Source of the DNA: RGDT01 sp964630925
Lineage (GTDB): Bacteria; Planctomycetota; Planctomycetia; Gemmatales; Gemmataceae
Assembly (NCBI GenBank): GCA_964630925.1
Contig: CAZVZK010000063.1
Location: 1 to 57,843, forward strand
Length of the DNA stretch: 57,843 bases
Direction of reading: 5' to 3'
Within the stretch, counting starts at the first letter, position 1, and each line of letters begins with the position of its first letter. Positions 43,551 through 52,452 of the stretch are shown here, piece after piece. The notes under the pieces are model-generated. The model saw only the letters and a list, made by a program, of their open reading frames with translations, was not told the DNA's origin and did no database searches. A program made the position numbers and the translations under genes.

Positions 43551-44237
43551 ATGACGGCACGCACCGCGATCACGCCGGAGCAGGACGACACGGTCTACCC
43601 CGAGAGCCCGGAGACGCCCATGCCGCAATCGGAGTGGCACCGCATCCTCATCGGCCTGCTCATCGACGCGCTGACGCACTTCTACCGCGACGACGATCAA
43701 GTCTGCGTCTCCGGCGACATCTTCGTCTACTGGCGCAGGGGCGACCCCTCCGCCGTGGTGTCGCCGGACGTGTTCGTCGCCCCCGGCGCGGGGCGGCGGC
43801 GGAGGGAGACCTACCGCGCCTGGCTGGAGGGCGGGCGGCTCCCCGAATTCGTCATCGAGATCCTGTCCGGCACGACGGGCGACGACGACCTCGAACGGAA
43901 GTTGAAGTTGTACCGCGACACGCTGAAGGTCAAGGAGTACTTCGTGTTCGACCCCAGGATCAGGCGGCCCGACCCACGCCTGGTAGGGTACCGCCTCGTC
44001 CGCCGGCGGTACGTGCCCATCGGGGCCGTCGCTGGCCGGCTGCCCAGCCTCGTGACGGGCCTGCACCTGGAGACGCACGGCGAGGAGCTGCGTCTGTGGG
44101 ATCCGGCGGCGGGGGCGTGGCTGCCGACCGGCCCCGAACGCGAGGCCGCGAGTGAGGCGGCACGCCTCGCGGCGCTGGAGCGCATCCGCGAGCTGGAGGC
44201 CGAGCTGGCCCGGCGTCGCGGGCCGTCTGCTCCTTGA
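43551..44237 (+). CDS. Uma2 family (DUF820) endonuclease-like protein
   Basis: This encodes 228 residues from ATG 43551. The core (about 45-150) has the Uma2 pattern of a PD-(D/E)XK nuclease fold: SPDVFVAPGA, LPEFVIEILSGTTGDDDLER, then KLKLYRDTLKVKEYFVFDP. Asp, Glu and Lys residues of the probable metal site (PDVFV, EFVIEI, ERKLKLY) are visible. A helical tail (about 190-228) ends in RELEAELARRRG. These proteins are widely multiplied in planctomycetes and cyanobacteria; their in vivo target is not established. An in-frame start at 43506 would lie inside the promoter, so I favour 43551. Confidence 0.85.
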   Translation: MTARTAITPEQDDTVYPESPETPMPQSEWHRILIGLLIDALTHFYRDDDQVCVSGDIFVYWRRGDPSAVVSPDVFVAPGAGRRRRETYRAWLEGGRLPEFVIEILSGTTGDDDLERKLKLYRDTLKVKEYFVFDPRIRRPDPRLVGYRLVRRRYVPIGAVAGRLPSLVTGLHLETHGEELRLWDPAAGAWLPTGPEREAASEAARLAALERIRELEAELARRRGPSAP

Positions 44238-44299
44238 CGCACCGCCCCCGGCGGGCGATGATGAACCCCATCGTCGCACTCTCCCGAGGTACACCCACC

Positions 44300-45589
44300 G
44301 TGACCAACCCCACCGGCCGCCGCGAGTTCCTGGCCACCGCCGGCACCGCCGCGCTCCTCTCCTCGCTCCCCGCCGTCCACGCCGCCTCGTCGGAGGTGCT
44401 CAAGGTCGGCCTGATCGGCTGCGGCGGACGCGGCACCGGGGCCGCGGCCCAGGCGCTCACCGCCGACAAGAACACCCTGCTGTACGCCATGGGCGACATG
44501 TTCAAGGACCGCCTCGACTCGTCGCTCAACGGGCTGAAGGGCGACGAGAAGTTCGGCAAGCGCGTGGACGTGCCGGCGGGCCGGCAGTTCCTCGGGTTCG
44601 ACGCCTACAAGAAGGTGATCGAGAGCGGGGTGGACGTGGTGCTGCTCACGTCGCCGCCGGGCTTCCGCCCCATGCACCTGGAGGCGGCGGTGGAGGCCGG
44701 CAAGCACATCTTCTGCGAGAAGCCGATGGCGACCGACTCGCCCGGCGTCAAGCGGGTGATCGAGGCGTGCAAGAAGGCGAAGGCGAAGAGCCTGAGCATC
44801 GTGGCGGGGTTCTGCTACCGCTACCAGAAGCTGAAGCGGGAGTGGGTCAAGCTCATCCGGGGCGGCGAGATCGGCGACATCACGGCGCTGCACTGCATCT
44901 ACCATGCGGGCGCGTTGTGGAACCGCCCCCGCGAGGCGGGGTGGGACGACATGACGGCCCAGTTGCGGAATTGGCCGTACTACACCTGGCTGTCGGGCGA
45001 CCACATCGTGGAGCAGGCGATCCACTCGATTGACAAGATGTCGTGGGTGATGGGCGACGAGCCGCCGGTGAAGGCGGTCGGGCTGGGCGGGCGGCAGAGC
45101 CGGGTGGAGGAGGAGTTCGGCCACATCTTCGACCACCACTCGGTGGTGTACGAGTACAAGAACGGCGTGAAGCTGTTCCACTCGACGCGGCAGCAGAAGG
45201 GGACGGCGGGTGAGGTGTCGGACTTCGTGTACGGCACGGAGGGGTCGGCGGTGATCAAGAACCAGGAGGCCCACCGGGTCAAGGGCAAGAAGGGCGAGTG
45301 GGTGCGGAGCGCGCGGAAGGCGCTGCGTGAGAACCGCGACGACATGTACCAGAACGAGCACGACGAGCTGTTCGCGGCGATCCGCAAGGGGACGCCGATC
45401 AACGACGGCGAGTGGATGGCGCAGTCCACGCTGCTGGGCATCATGGGCCGCATGGCGACGTACACGGGGCAGGAGATCACCTGGGACATGGCGAAGGACT
45501 CGAAGGAGAACCTGCTGCCGGAGAAGCTGGCGCCGGGCCCCCTCGAGACGCCGCCGGTGGCGAAGCCGGGGATCACGAAGTACAAGTGA
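44300..45589 (+). CDS. Gfo/Idh/MocA-type oxidoreductase, Tat-secreted
   Basis: This encodes 429 residues, taken from GTG 44300 so that the Tat signal (GRREFLATAGTAALLSSLPA) is close to the N-terminus; ATG 44261 is an alternative. A TTGACG-N17-GATGAT element at 44235-44263 would favour the later start. The NAD(P)-binding fold begins LKVGLIGCGGRGTGAAAQ and continues HIFCEKPMATDSPG, the family's EKP motif. The C-terminal alpha/beta domain ends in a VAKPGITKYK tail typical of planctomycete members. It should oxidise or reduce a sugar or inositol-like substrate outside the cytoplasm; the substrate is unknown. Confidence 0.9.
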   Translation: MTNPTGRREFLATAGTAALLSSLPAVHAASSEVLKVGLIGCGGRGTGAAAQALTADKNTLLYAMGDMFKDRLDSSLNGLKGDEKFGKRVDVPAGRQFLGFDAYKKVIESGVDVVLLTSPPGFRPMHLEAAVEAGKHIFCEKPMATDSPGVKRVIEACKKAKAKSLSIVAGFCYRYQKLKREWVKLIRGGEIGDITALHCIYHAGALWNRPREAGWDDMTAQLRNWPYYTWLSGDHIVEQAIHSIDKMSWVMGDEPPVKAVGLGGRQSRVEEEFGHIFDHHSVVYEYKNGVKLFHSTRQQKGTAGEVSDFVYGTEGSAVIKNQEAHRVKGKKGEWVRSARKALRENRDDMYQNEHDELFAAIRKGTPINDGEWMAQSTLLGIMGRMATYTGQEITWDMAKDSKENLLPEKLAPGPLETPPVAKPGITKYK

Positions 45590-45591
45590 CA

Positions 45592-45785
45592 CTACCTCAC
45601 CCCCTAACCCCCTCTCCGAAGCGGAGAGGGGGGATCGCAAGAGCGAGAAGAGTGGCGGTGGGGTAGTAGCCGCGTCCCCTGAATCGCTTCGCCCAACACG
45701 AGGGCCGTCCACCTCCCCGCCGGAGAGGCGATGCTCTTGTGGCTCCCCTCTCCGCTTCGGGGAGGGGGCGGGGGGGGTGGGGTAG
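45592..45785. mobile_element. 194-bp element with about 40-bp imperfect terminal inverted repeats
   Basis: The left end (45592-45631) and the reverse complement of the right end (45745-45785) match over about 40 bases with a few mismatches: CTACC(T/C)CACCCCC... followed by CCGAAGCGGAGAGGGG in both. No gene is inside. It fills the whole gap between two convergent genes. A related sequence lies at about 56262-56420, and GGAGAGGGG plus CAAGAG/GAAGAGTGGCGG segments are shared. Confidence 0.65.
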
Positions 45786-45794
45786 TCGCCGCCC

Positions 45795-47108
45795 TCACTC
45801 CGAGTCGCCGTAGTAGAGGAGCCGCTCGTCGTCGTACGGCGGCTCCTCCTGGCGGTCCGCGCGCACCGGGATGCCGGCCTCGGTGAGCGCGCGGACGCCG
45901 GTGGCGGTGAGGCGGTTGCCGATCAGGTCGAGGGTCTGGAGGTTGCGCGCGTCGGGGCACGCGGCCAAGCGGCGCGCGCCGGCGTCGGTGACGTGGCCGT
46001 AACGGAGGTCGAGCGAGCGCAGGCGTTTGAGGATGCCGGAGGCGATGAAGTCGTCGATCATGGGGTCGCCGCCGGAGCAGGAGCGGAGCTGGAGGGCCGT
46101 GAGCGACGGCAGGTGCGGCGAGAAGAGGATGGAGCGGACATTGTCGCGGTTGAGGGCGGGCTGCTCGGTGGCCTCATCCAGATTGTCCTCGTCGATCTCC
46201 TCCTGGGTGAAGGAGCGCGAGAAAGAGTGCGGGTAGATGAGGATCTGCGTGAGGTTACGCAGGGCCGGGTTGGTGCTGAACGGCTCCAGGGCGTAGACCG
46301 TGCCGTGGTAGTGCTGGAAGACGCGGAGGTTCGCGAGGGTGAGCGAGGACAGCATGGCGTGCATGTCGCGCCACATCTCGCCGTCGCCGTAGATGTGCCC
46401 GAAGATCCGCAGCTCCTCCAGGCGCGGCATCTTCGTGATCAGGGGGGCGAGCTGGCTGTACTGCGTGCCTTCGTCGTAGCGGTCCTCCTCCGGATCGACC
46501 TCCAGCCCGTACTGAAACGACCGGAGGTTGGCGAAGGCCGGGGAGCCGGTGAGAATCTCGGCCGTGTAATACACCTCCGGCCCGCTCGGCAGGTCCGCGG
46601 CACGGATGGGACGGAAATTCCTGTTGGCGAACGTGTGTCGATACACGAACCCCGAGAGCAGCCTTGCCAACGGATGGCGTCCGAGCTTCCGCGCGGTCTG
46701 GACGCTGAGGAGGCCGGCATCGAAATGGTCCAGCCAGCCGCGCCGCCACCGGTGTGAGGAGTCGGACAGGTAGGTCGGCCAACGCTCATCGGCCGCGAGA
46801 TAGCCCACCAGCTCCGGCCGCATCGCCGCCTGTCGCTCTTCCGGCGTCCCGAGGAGGTAGGGCGCCAGCTCGCCCAGCCACGTCCGCTCGTGGGCGGCGA
46901 GCAGCTCGCGTTCGCGTGCCGCCAGACGCTTGCGTTCCCCCGCCGGCCTCGTCGGGTCTTCGAGCGCGAGCTGGACCTGGATGAACTCGCCGCGTGGGTC
47001 GCCCTGCTCGCTCAGCAGGTCGGCGTAGGCCATGTGGGCGGCCAGGTCCTCCGGGCTCTCGACCAACGCCGCCTCCAGGGCGGCGCGCAGGCGCTTCGGG
47101 TCGCTCAT
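45795..47108 (-). CDS. TIGR02996-type leucine-rich-repeat protein
   Basis: This encodes 437 residues from ATG 47108 (MSDPKRLRAALEAALVESPE). The N-terminus DPKRLRAALEAALVESPEDL, then HMAYADLLSEQGDPRGEFI, is the planctomycete TIGR02996 domain. The C-terminal half has leucine-rich units (LPSLTALQLRSCSGG, LKRLRSLDLRYGHVTDAGA, ARNLQTLDLIGNRLTATGV), a horseshoe binding surface. No signal peptide is present. These families are expanded in Gemmata-type genomes; ligands are unknown. It is divergent from the flavoprotein gene, 67 bp away. Confidence 0.88.
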   Translation of the reverse strand: MSDPKRLRAALEAALVESPEDLAAHMAYADLLSEQGDPRGEFIQVQLALEDPTRPAGERKRLAARERELLAAHERTWLGELAPYLLGTPEERQAAMRPELVGYLAADERWPTYLSDSSHRWRRGWLDHFDAGLLSVQTARKLGRHPLARLLSGFVYRHTFANRNFRPIRAADLPSGPEVYYTAEILTGSPAFANLRSFQYGLEVDPEEDRYDEGTQYSQLAPLITKMPRLEELRIFGHIYGDGEMWRDMHAMLSSLTLANLRVFQHYHGTVYALEPFSTNPALRNLTQILIYPHSFSRSFTQEEIDEDNLDEATEQPALNRDNVRSILFSPHLPSLTALQLRSCSGGDPMIDDFIASGILKRLRSLDLRYGHVTDAGARRLAACPDARNLQTLDLIGNRLTATGVRALTEAGIPVRADRQEEPPYDDERLLYYGDSE

Positions 47109-47175
47109 CGTCCGGCCTCGTGGGTGCGTGCGGCGTATGCTATCATGACGGCCTTCAGGGAAGGAGTGGCCCGCC

Positions 47176-48345
47176 ATGACGAAACCACCACGGCCACGCG
47201 TCGCCATCCTCGGGGCGGGGCCCGTCGGCATCGAGGCCGCCCTCTACGCCGAGGCCCTCGAATTGCCGTTCACCGTCCACGAGCGCGGCGACGTGGGGCA
47301 GAACGTCCGCGACTGGGGGCACGTCCGCCTCTTCACGCCGTGGGGCCAGAACACCACGGCGCTCGGACGCGCCGCCCTCCTCGGCGACAGGCCGAAGCTC
47401 AAGCTGCCCGATGAAGGCGATATCCTCACGGGGCGCGAACACGCCGACGCCTACCTCGCGCCGCTGGCGGCCCACCTCGGCGAGCGCTTCCAGGCGAAGT
47501 CGATGGTGATGCAGGTCGGACGCAAGGGCCATCTGCGCGAGGAAACGACGCCGGGGCGGGCGAAGGAGCCGTTCCGCCTCCTCCTGCGGGCAGGCGACGG
47601 GGCCGAGCGCGTCGAGGAGGCCGACGTGGTCCTCGACTGCACCGGCACCTACGGCAACCCGCGTTTCCTCGGGGACGGCGGCATCCTGGCCGTCGGCGAG
47701 CTGGCGGCCCGGCCCCACATCGCCTCGGGCCTGGAGGACGTGCTGGGGGCGAAGGCCGGCGAGTACGCCGACAGGACGGTCCTCGTCGCGGGGAGCGGGC
47801 ACTCCGCGGCCACGACGGTGTGCCTCCTCGCGCAGCTCGCGGCCAAGCACCCCTCGACGTGGATCATCTGGCTGGGCCGCCACGCCGGCAGCACGCCGCT
47901 GAAACGGGTCGTGGGCGACACCCTCCGCGAGCGCGACCAGTTGGCGGCGCAGGCGAACAAGCTGGCGACACGCGGCGAGGGGCACGTCGAGTATCACCCG
48001 TCGTCGATCATCCAGAGCGTGATCCACAAGGGCAAGGACGGCTTCACGGTGACGGCCCTGTGCAACGGCGACGAGAAGTCGTGGGACGTGGACCGGCTGA
48101 TCGCCAATGTCGGCTATGAGCCGGAGAGGCGCATCTACCGCGAGCTGCAGGTGATCGAGGACGCGGCGCAGGCGGCCCCGGTGCCGCTGAAGCAGCCGGA
48201 GCCGGGGTTCCACGTCCTGGGGGCGAAGAGCCACGGGCGCTCGCCGAACTTCCTCATGGGCAAGGGGTTCGAGCAGGTGCGCGAGGTGTTCGCCCTCATC
48301 GCCGGACAGCCTGGGCTGGATCTGTACAAGGGCAGGAAGCGGTAA
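47176..48345 (+). CDS. FAD/NAD(P)-binding oxidoreductase
   Basis: This 389-residue protein has a Rossmann dinucleotide motif at the N-terminus (RVAILGAGPVGIEAALYAEA; GxGxxG with Ala) and a second NAD(P) motif near the middle (DRTVLVAGSGHSAATTVCLL; GSGHSA). It has a late ANVGYEPERRIYRELQV followed by FHVLGAKSHGRSPNF, where the flavin-fold C-terminus normally closes. The layout resembles flavin-containing monooxygenases or the thioredoxin-reductase-like YpdA group. The substrate cannot be told. It is cytosolic. Its stop is 3 bp from a convergent gene. Confidence 0.88.
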   Translation: MTKPPRPRVAILGAGPVGIEAALYAEALELPFTVHERGDVGQNVRDWGHVRLFTPWGQNTTALGRAALLGDRPKLKLPDEGDILTGREHADAYLAPLAAHLGERFQAKSMVMQVGRKGHLREETTPGRAKEPFRLLLRAGDGAERVEEADVVLDCTGTYGNPRFLGDGGILAVGELAARPHIASGLEDVLGAKAGEYADRTVLVAGSGHSAATTVCLLAQLAAKHPSTWIIWLGRHAGSTPLKRVVGDTLRERDQLAAQANKLATRGEGHVEYHPSSIIQSVIHKGKDGFTVTALCNGDEKSWDVDRLIANVGYEPERRIYRELQVIEDAAQAAPVPLKQPEPGFHVLGAKSHGRSPNFLMGKGFEQVREVFALIAGQPGLDLYKGRKR

Positions 48346-48348
48346 ATC

Positions 48349-51300
48349 TCACCCGTCCTCCCCCACCAGCGCCTTCGGGCCGCCCGTCGTGAAGGTCGTC
48401 TGCCCGCGCCATGCCTTGCCGTCCAGCTCCGCCGCGAATTCCGCCTTGTAATCCGTCAATGGCTCCAGGCGGTCCTTGGCCATCAGGCACAGGGTCTTGA
48501 GGTTGTCGGCGAAGTAGGCCGCCGGCTTCTCCGGCGATGAGACGTAGCACGGCACCTCCTTCCACTCCGCGCCCTTCTTCGCGTACAGCTTGCCCTCGGC
48601 CTTGGTGATCTTCGTGCTGCCGAAGAACGTGGCCGTCACCGGGAAGCCGGCGACCGGCCAGCCGCGGGCGTCCTTCTTCTCCGGCATGCCGATGGGGTTG
48701 GGCGACTCCAGCCCGTAGTTGCGGATGACGCCCTTCGCCCCGGCCTCGGGGTACAGCACGACGGCCGGCGTGATGGTCCGCCGGGTGATCGCCGGCACGG
48801 AGAGGAGCGCGATCTTCCCCGTCCCGGTGACGGCGAAGGCGTCCGCCGAGAGGGCGTAGCCGATGCCCACCTGCTTCGCGTCGGGGTTGAGGAGCGGGAT
48901 GCGGTGGAAGAACGACGACATCCACCCGTGGACGCAGTGCTCCGGGGTGCTGAAGGCGATGTCGCTGGACATGCCGGCGAACGCCCCCGCCTCGGAATAC
49001 CCCGGCAGGCCGCGTTTCGCCTCGTGGGGCGTGGGCATGCCCCAGAACGTCCAAGACGCCGGCCCCTCGCCGCGGTTGAGGTCCATGTAGACCGCGTGGT
49101 TGCGGCACGCCCGCGAGAGCCGCCCGTCCAGCGTCACCTCGGGCAGCTTCAGCCGCCGGCGGTACTCGTTCATCGCCGCCACGCCACGCTCGGCCATCCC
49201 CTTCGTCCGCGCCTCCATGTCCTCCAGGCCCTTGCCGCCGTGCTTCTTGTGGAACGCCAGCAGCCTGTCCAGCCGCGTCTGCGCCCCGTCACGCACGTCC
49301 TTGGGCGCGTCGGCCTGCTTCGCCAGGTCGCGGAAGCGGATGGCGTGGTCGGCCACCATGTCCAGCGCCTCCGCCGGCGGCCCCTCGCCCTCCTTCACCT
49401 TCGGCAGCATCTCCGCCAGCTCCTTGCGTCCGGGGGCCCACCCCAGTGCGAGCTCCATCAGCGGACGCCACGCCGTCACGTCGCCCTTCTTCTCCTCCAT
49501 CCGGGCGCGCCACAGCACGAGCCTGTAGAACCCCGCATCCAGGGCGGCCAGGTACTTGCCGTCCGCAGCGACGGCGAAGCTGTCCGCGCTGCCGAGCAGG
49601 AGGCCGGTGCGGTAGCGGAAGGCGTTGTTGAGGCTGTTGCCCAGGGTGGGGGTGTACTTCAGCGCCGGCGCGTCCCAGGCGGCCGCCTTCCCCGTCCGGA
49701 AGGCGATGGTCTTCGTGAACGGCTTGCCGTCGATCTCGGCCTTGAACTCGGCCTTGTAGTCGGCCTCCGCCGCGAGCGGCTCCTTCGCGATGGCGCACAC
49801 CGTCCCGAGGTTACAGACCCACGTCTCCCGCAGCATCGGCCGCTCCGGGGAAGACACCCACGCCGGCACCTCCTCCCAGCCATCGCCCGCCTTGCGGCGC
49901 AGGACGGCCGACGCCTTCTCGATGCGGTCGCTGCCCCAGAAGGTGATGCTCACCGGGTAGCCGGCCTCGGCCCGGCCCTGCCTGTCGCGTTTCGCGTCGG
50001 CGGGCGCCCAGGAGGGCCGCTGGTCGAGCATCCGCGTGGGCACGTCCCTGGCCCCGTCCTCGGGGACGGCCACGACGGCCCTCGTCTCGGCGACGACGTT
50101 CTTGACGTTCGCATATCGCGCCACGACGAGCGGGCCGCGGTAGCCCTCGCCCGCCGGCGCGGAGAACGCCAGGCCGATGCGGATCTCGGCCACGTCGGGC
50201 CGGAGGAGGGCGCAGCGGCCCGGCGGCGTCGCCATCCAGCCGTCGACGGCGTCCTCGGCGTTGCCGAAGGCGACGAGCGAGCTGGCCGCCATCATGTTGG
50301 CGTTGAAGGAGAAGCCGGGGCGTCCCGGCGCCTGCCCGTCGACGGGCAGGTCGCCCGCGAGCCGGCCGCCCTCACGGTTTAGGTCGAGGTACATGGCGTG
50401 CTGGCGGGCCAGCATGTCGGAGTGGCCCTTCACGGGCAGGGGCTCCAGCCCCGCCTTCTTGCGGTACACGTTGATGCGCTCCAGCGCCGCCGAGCCTTCG
50501 GCCTTCTGGGCGGCGTCGCGCTTTCCGAGGTCCGCCCCGAAGCGGGCGGCCAGGCGGGTCATCGCACCCTGGCGCTCTGCGAAGAGCTTCCTCTCCTCCG
50601 CCGTCGTCATCCGGTGGGCGGTGCCCGTGGCCGTGCCGTAGCGGAAATGGTACTCCGCGAGGAGGGCGCGGACCGCCGCCGAGGCCCCGTCCTTGCCCTT
50701 CTCCTCCGCGAGATCCTTCACGATCTGGGCCAGACCCGCGTCCCTGGGGAAGGCCCTGGCCGCCTCACGCACCACCTCGGGCGAGGTCGTCTTCTTCCCG
50801 GCCCGACGCTCCTCGCGGACCAGAGCCGCCAGGCTGGCGGCGAAGCGCTGGTCGAGGGCGTCGAGGAGCTGCAGCAGGGGGTCCTTCTTCGTCTCCGGGG
50901 CCTTGGCGGCTGGGGGCGCCTCCTTCTTCGCGGGCTTGTCAGGCCTGTCCGCGGCCGGGGCCAGGGACAGGGCGGCGGCCGCGAGGGCGACGGACAGGGC
51001 GAGGGCGAGCGGGGTCTTGTTCAGGATCATGGATTGGAGTACCTGGTGTGCGAGGTTGGCGACGGGTGCGGAGGCCGCCGCGGCCAGGGGCGTGCCGGCG
51101 GCGAGGAGGGTGACGGCCTGCCGGGTGGCGTCGAAGAGGGGGAGGCTGACCGGGGCGAGGAGGCCGGAGGCGGGGTGTTGCAGGCCGCGCCCGCGCAACC
51201 TGTCGCCGAGGAGGGCGCGGCCCCTGCTGAGGCGGCTGGCGGCGGTGCCCTGGGGGATGCCGAGCACGCGGGCGGCCTCGGCCACCGTCTTGCCTTCCAG

Positions 51301-51774
51301 GGCGCACAGCACGATGACGGCGCGGAAGTCCTCGGGCAGGGCGGCCAACTCCTCGTCGAGGGCCACCAGCCATTCGCCGTCCGCCTCGGTGGGTGCCGGG
51401 GCCGGCAGGCGGTCCGCCTCGCGTTCGCGCTTCTCGTGCCAACGCTGGTTCATGCCGCGTGCCTTCAGTGCGGTGCGGTGGGCGACGCCGTGGAGGAAGC
51501 CGCCCAGGGCGCTGCGTGGCCGCACGGCCTCGGCCCTGCGGACGAGGACGAGGAAGGTGGCCTGGAAGGCGTCGTCGGCGTCGGGGGTGCAGCCCAGCAC
51601 GCGGCGGCAGACGCCCAGCACCATCGGGCCGTGGCGGCGCAGGATGGCCTCCGCCGCGGCCGGGTCGCGGCTCGCCAGGAAGCGTTCCAGCAGGTCGGCG
51701 TCGCTGCCGCCGTCGTCGCTCAGCGTGCCGAGCCACTGGCGCAGCCCGAGGATCTGTTGCCCGCTCGCAGCCAT
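48349..51774 (-). CDS. ECF sigma factor fused to membrane span and two CAP domains
   Basis: This encodes 1141 residues. Sigma region 2 (about 24-107: DADLLERFLASRDPAAAEAI, CTPDADDAFQATFLVLVRRA) and region 4 (about 138-195: LPEDFRAVIVLCALEGKTVA, GIPQGTAASRLSRGR) form an ECF sigma factor. A hydrophobic span (about 253-273, TPLALALSVALAAAALSLA) is followed by an Ala/Lys/Pro linker, then two CAP/SCP-like domains (about 430-580 and about 865-1010) with MYLDLNREGG and VYMDLNRGEG repeats and beta-rich segments. The C-terminal two thirds should be outside the cytoplasm, so surface sensing could control the sigma factor directly. GGAG precedes ATG 51774. Confidence 0.9.
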   Translation of the reverse strand: MAASGQQILGLRQWLGTLSDDGGSDADLLERFLASRDPAAAEAILRRHGPMVLGVCRRVLGCTPDADDAFQATFLVLVRRAEAVRPRSALGGFLHGVAHRTALKARGMNQRWHEKREREADRLPAPAPTEADGEWLVALDEELAALPEDFRAVIVLCALEGKTVAEAARVLGIPQGTAASRLSRGRALLGDRLRGRGLQHPASGLLAPVSLPLFDATRQAVTLLAAGTPLAAAASAPVANLAHQVLQSMILNKTPLALALSVALAAAALSLAPAADRPDKPAKKEAPPAAKAPETKKDPLLQLLDALDQRFAASLAALVREERRAGKKTTSPEVVREAARAFPRDAGLAQIVKDLAEEKGKDGASAAVRALLAEYHFRYGTATGTAHRMTTAEERKLFAERQGAMTRLAARFGADLGKRDAAQKAEGSAALERINVYRKKAGLEPLPVKGHSDMLARQHAMYLDLNREGGRLAGDLPVDGQAPGRPGFSFNANMMAASSLVAFGNAEDAVDGWMATPPGRCALLRPDVAEIRIGLAFSAPAGEGYRGPLVVARYANVKNVVAETRAVVAVPEDGARDVPTRMLDQRPSWAPADAKRDRQGRAEAGYPVSITFWGSDRIEKASAVLRRKAGDGWEEVPAWVSSPERPMLRETWVCNLGTVCAIAKEPLAAEADYKAEFKAEIDGKPFTKTIAFRTGKAAAWDAPALKYTPTLGNSLNNAFRYRTGLLLGSADSFAVAADGKYLAALDAGFYRLVLWRARMEEKKGDVTAWRPLMELALGWAPGRKELAEMLPKVKEGEGPPAEALDMVADHAIRFRDLAKQADAPKDVRDGAQTRLDRLLAFHKKHGGKGLEDMEARTKGMAERGVAAMNEYRRRLKLPEVTLDGRLSRACRNHAVYMDLNRGEGPASWTFWGMPTPHEAKRGLPGYSEAGAFAGMSSDIAFSTPEHCVHGWMSSFFHRIPLLNPDAKQVGIGYALSADAFAVTGTGKIALLSVPAITRRTITPAVVLYPEAGAKGVIRNYGLESPNPIGMPEKKDARGWPVAGFPVTATFFGSTKITKAEGKLYAKKGAEWKEVPCYVSSPEKPAAYFADNLKTLCLMAKDRLEPLTDYKAEFAAELDGKAWRGQTTFTTGGPKALVGEDG

Positions 51775-51933
51775 GTTCGCGCTCCGGCCTCTCCGGCGTC
51801 ACCCTTTCCTTGCCCGACCAGGCGCTGTTTTATCCCGGCCCCGGCCGGAGGGGTGAAGGCACCGTCGCAAACTCGGGCGGCGGTAGAGCCGTCTGATGCT
51901 TGAAGCCCGTGGACCTGCCGTGTGAGGTGGCCC

Positions 51934-52434
51934 GTGATCCGTTGGAAGCCGATCCTACTTGCGCTGGCCCTGGCCCTCGCGGGCTCTCTGGGGGTGGCCG
52001 CCGACGCCGACCCCGAGCCGCCACGCAAGGGGCTGACGGCCAGGATCGTCGTGAAGTCGAAGCTGCCTCTGGAGGGGAACGAGCTGAAGTGGGAGCTGGT
52101 GCTGACGAACGAGGGCGGCTCGCCCGTGCGCGTCTGCACGCTCTGTAACGGGGCGGGCGGGGGGTGGAAGGGTGGGTATGAGCAGACCTTCGCGCCCGAC
52201 TTCTGGAAGTCGGACCGGCCGGCGGACGCGGAGTTCGGCAAGCACGTCGTCACCCTGAAGCGGGGGGAGAGCGTCTCCCTGCCCGCCTCGCTGGGCGGCT
52301 GGCGCGGTGAGAAGTACACCATCTCGGCCGGGTACCGGGTCGGCAAGGAGTTCGCCGCCAGGCACAAGGTCTGGGAGGGCGAGGTGAAGGCCGAGCCCTT
52401 CGTCATCCGCGCCGTCAAGCCGAAGAAGGAATGA
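51934..52434 (+). CDS. small secreted beta-rich protein
   Basis: This encodes 166 residues from GTG 51934, six bases after GAGG; GTG 51922 in the same frame is an alternative. The signal peptide is IRWKPILLALALALAGSLG. The mature part, KGLTARIVVKSKLPLEGNEL then VLTNEGGSPVRVCTLCNGAG, looks like an Ig-like or DUF-type beta-sandwich with a CTLC pair. It is divergent from the sigma-CAP gene and could be a target of that sigma factor. No family is recognised. Confidence 0.65.
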   Translation: MIRWKPILLALALALAGSLGVAADADPEPPRKGLTARIVVKSKLPLEGNELKWELVLTNEGGSPVRVCTLCNGAGGGWKGGYEQTFAPDFWKSDRPADAEFGKHVVTLKRGESVSLPASLGGWRGEKYTISAGYRVGKEFAARHKVWEGEVKAEPFVIRAVKPKKE

Positions 52435-52452
52435 CCGGCTCGGGCCTGCGTC

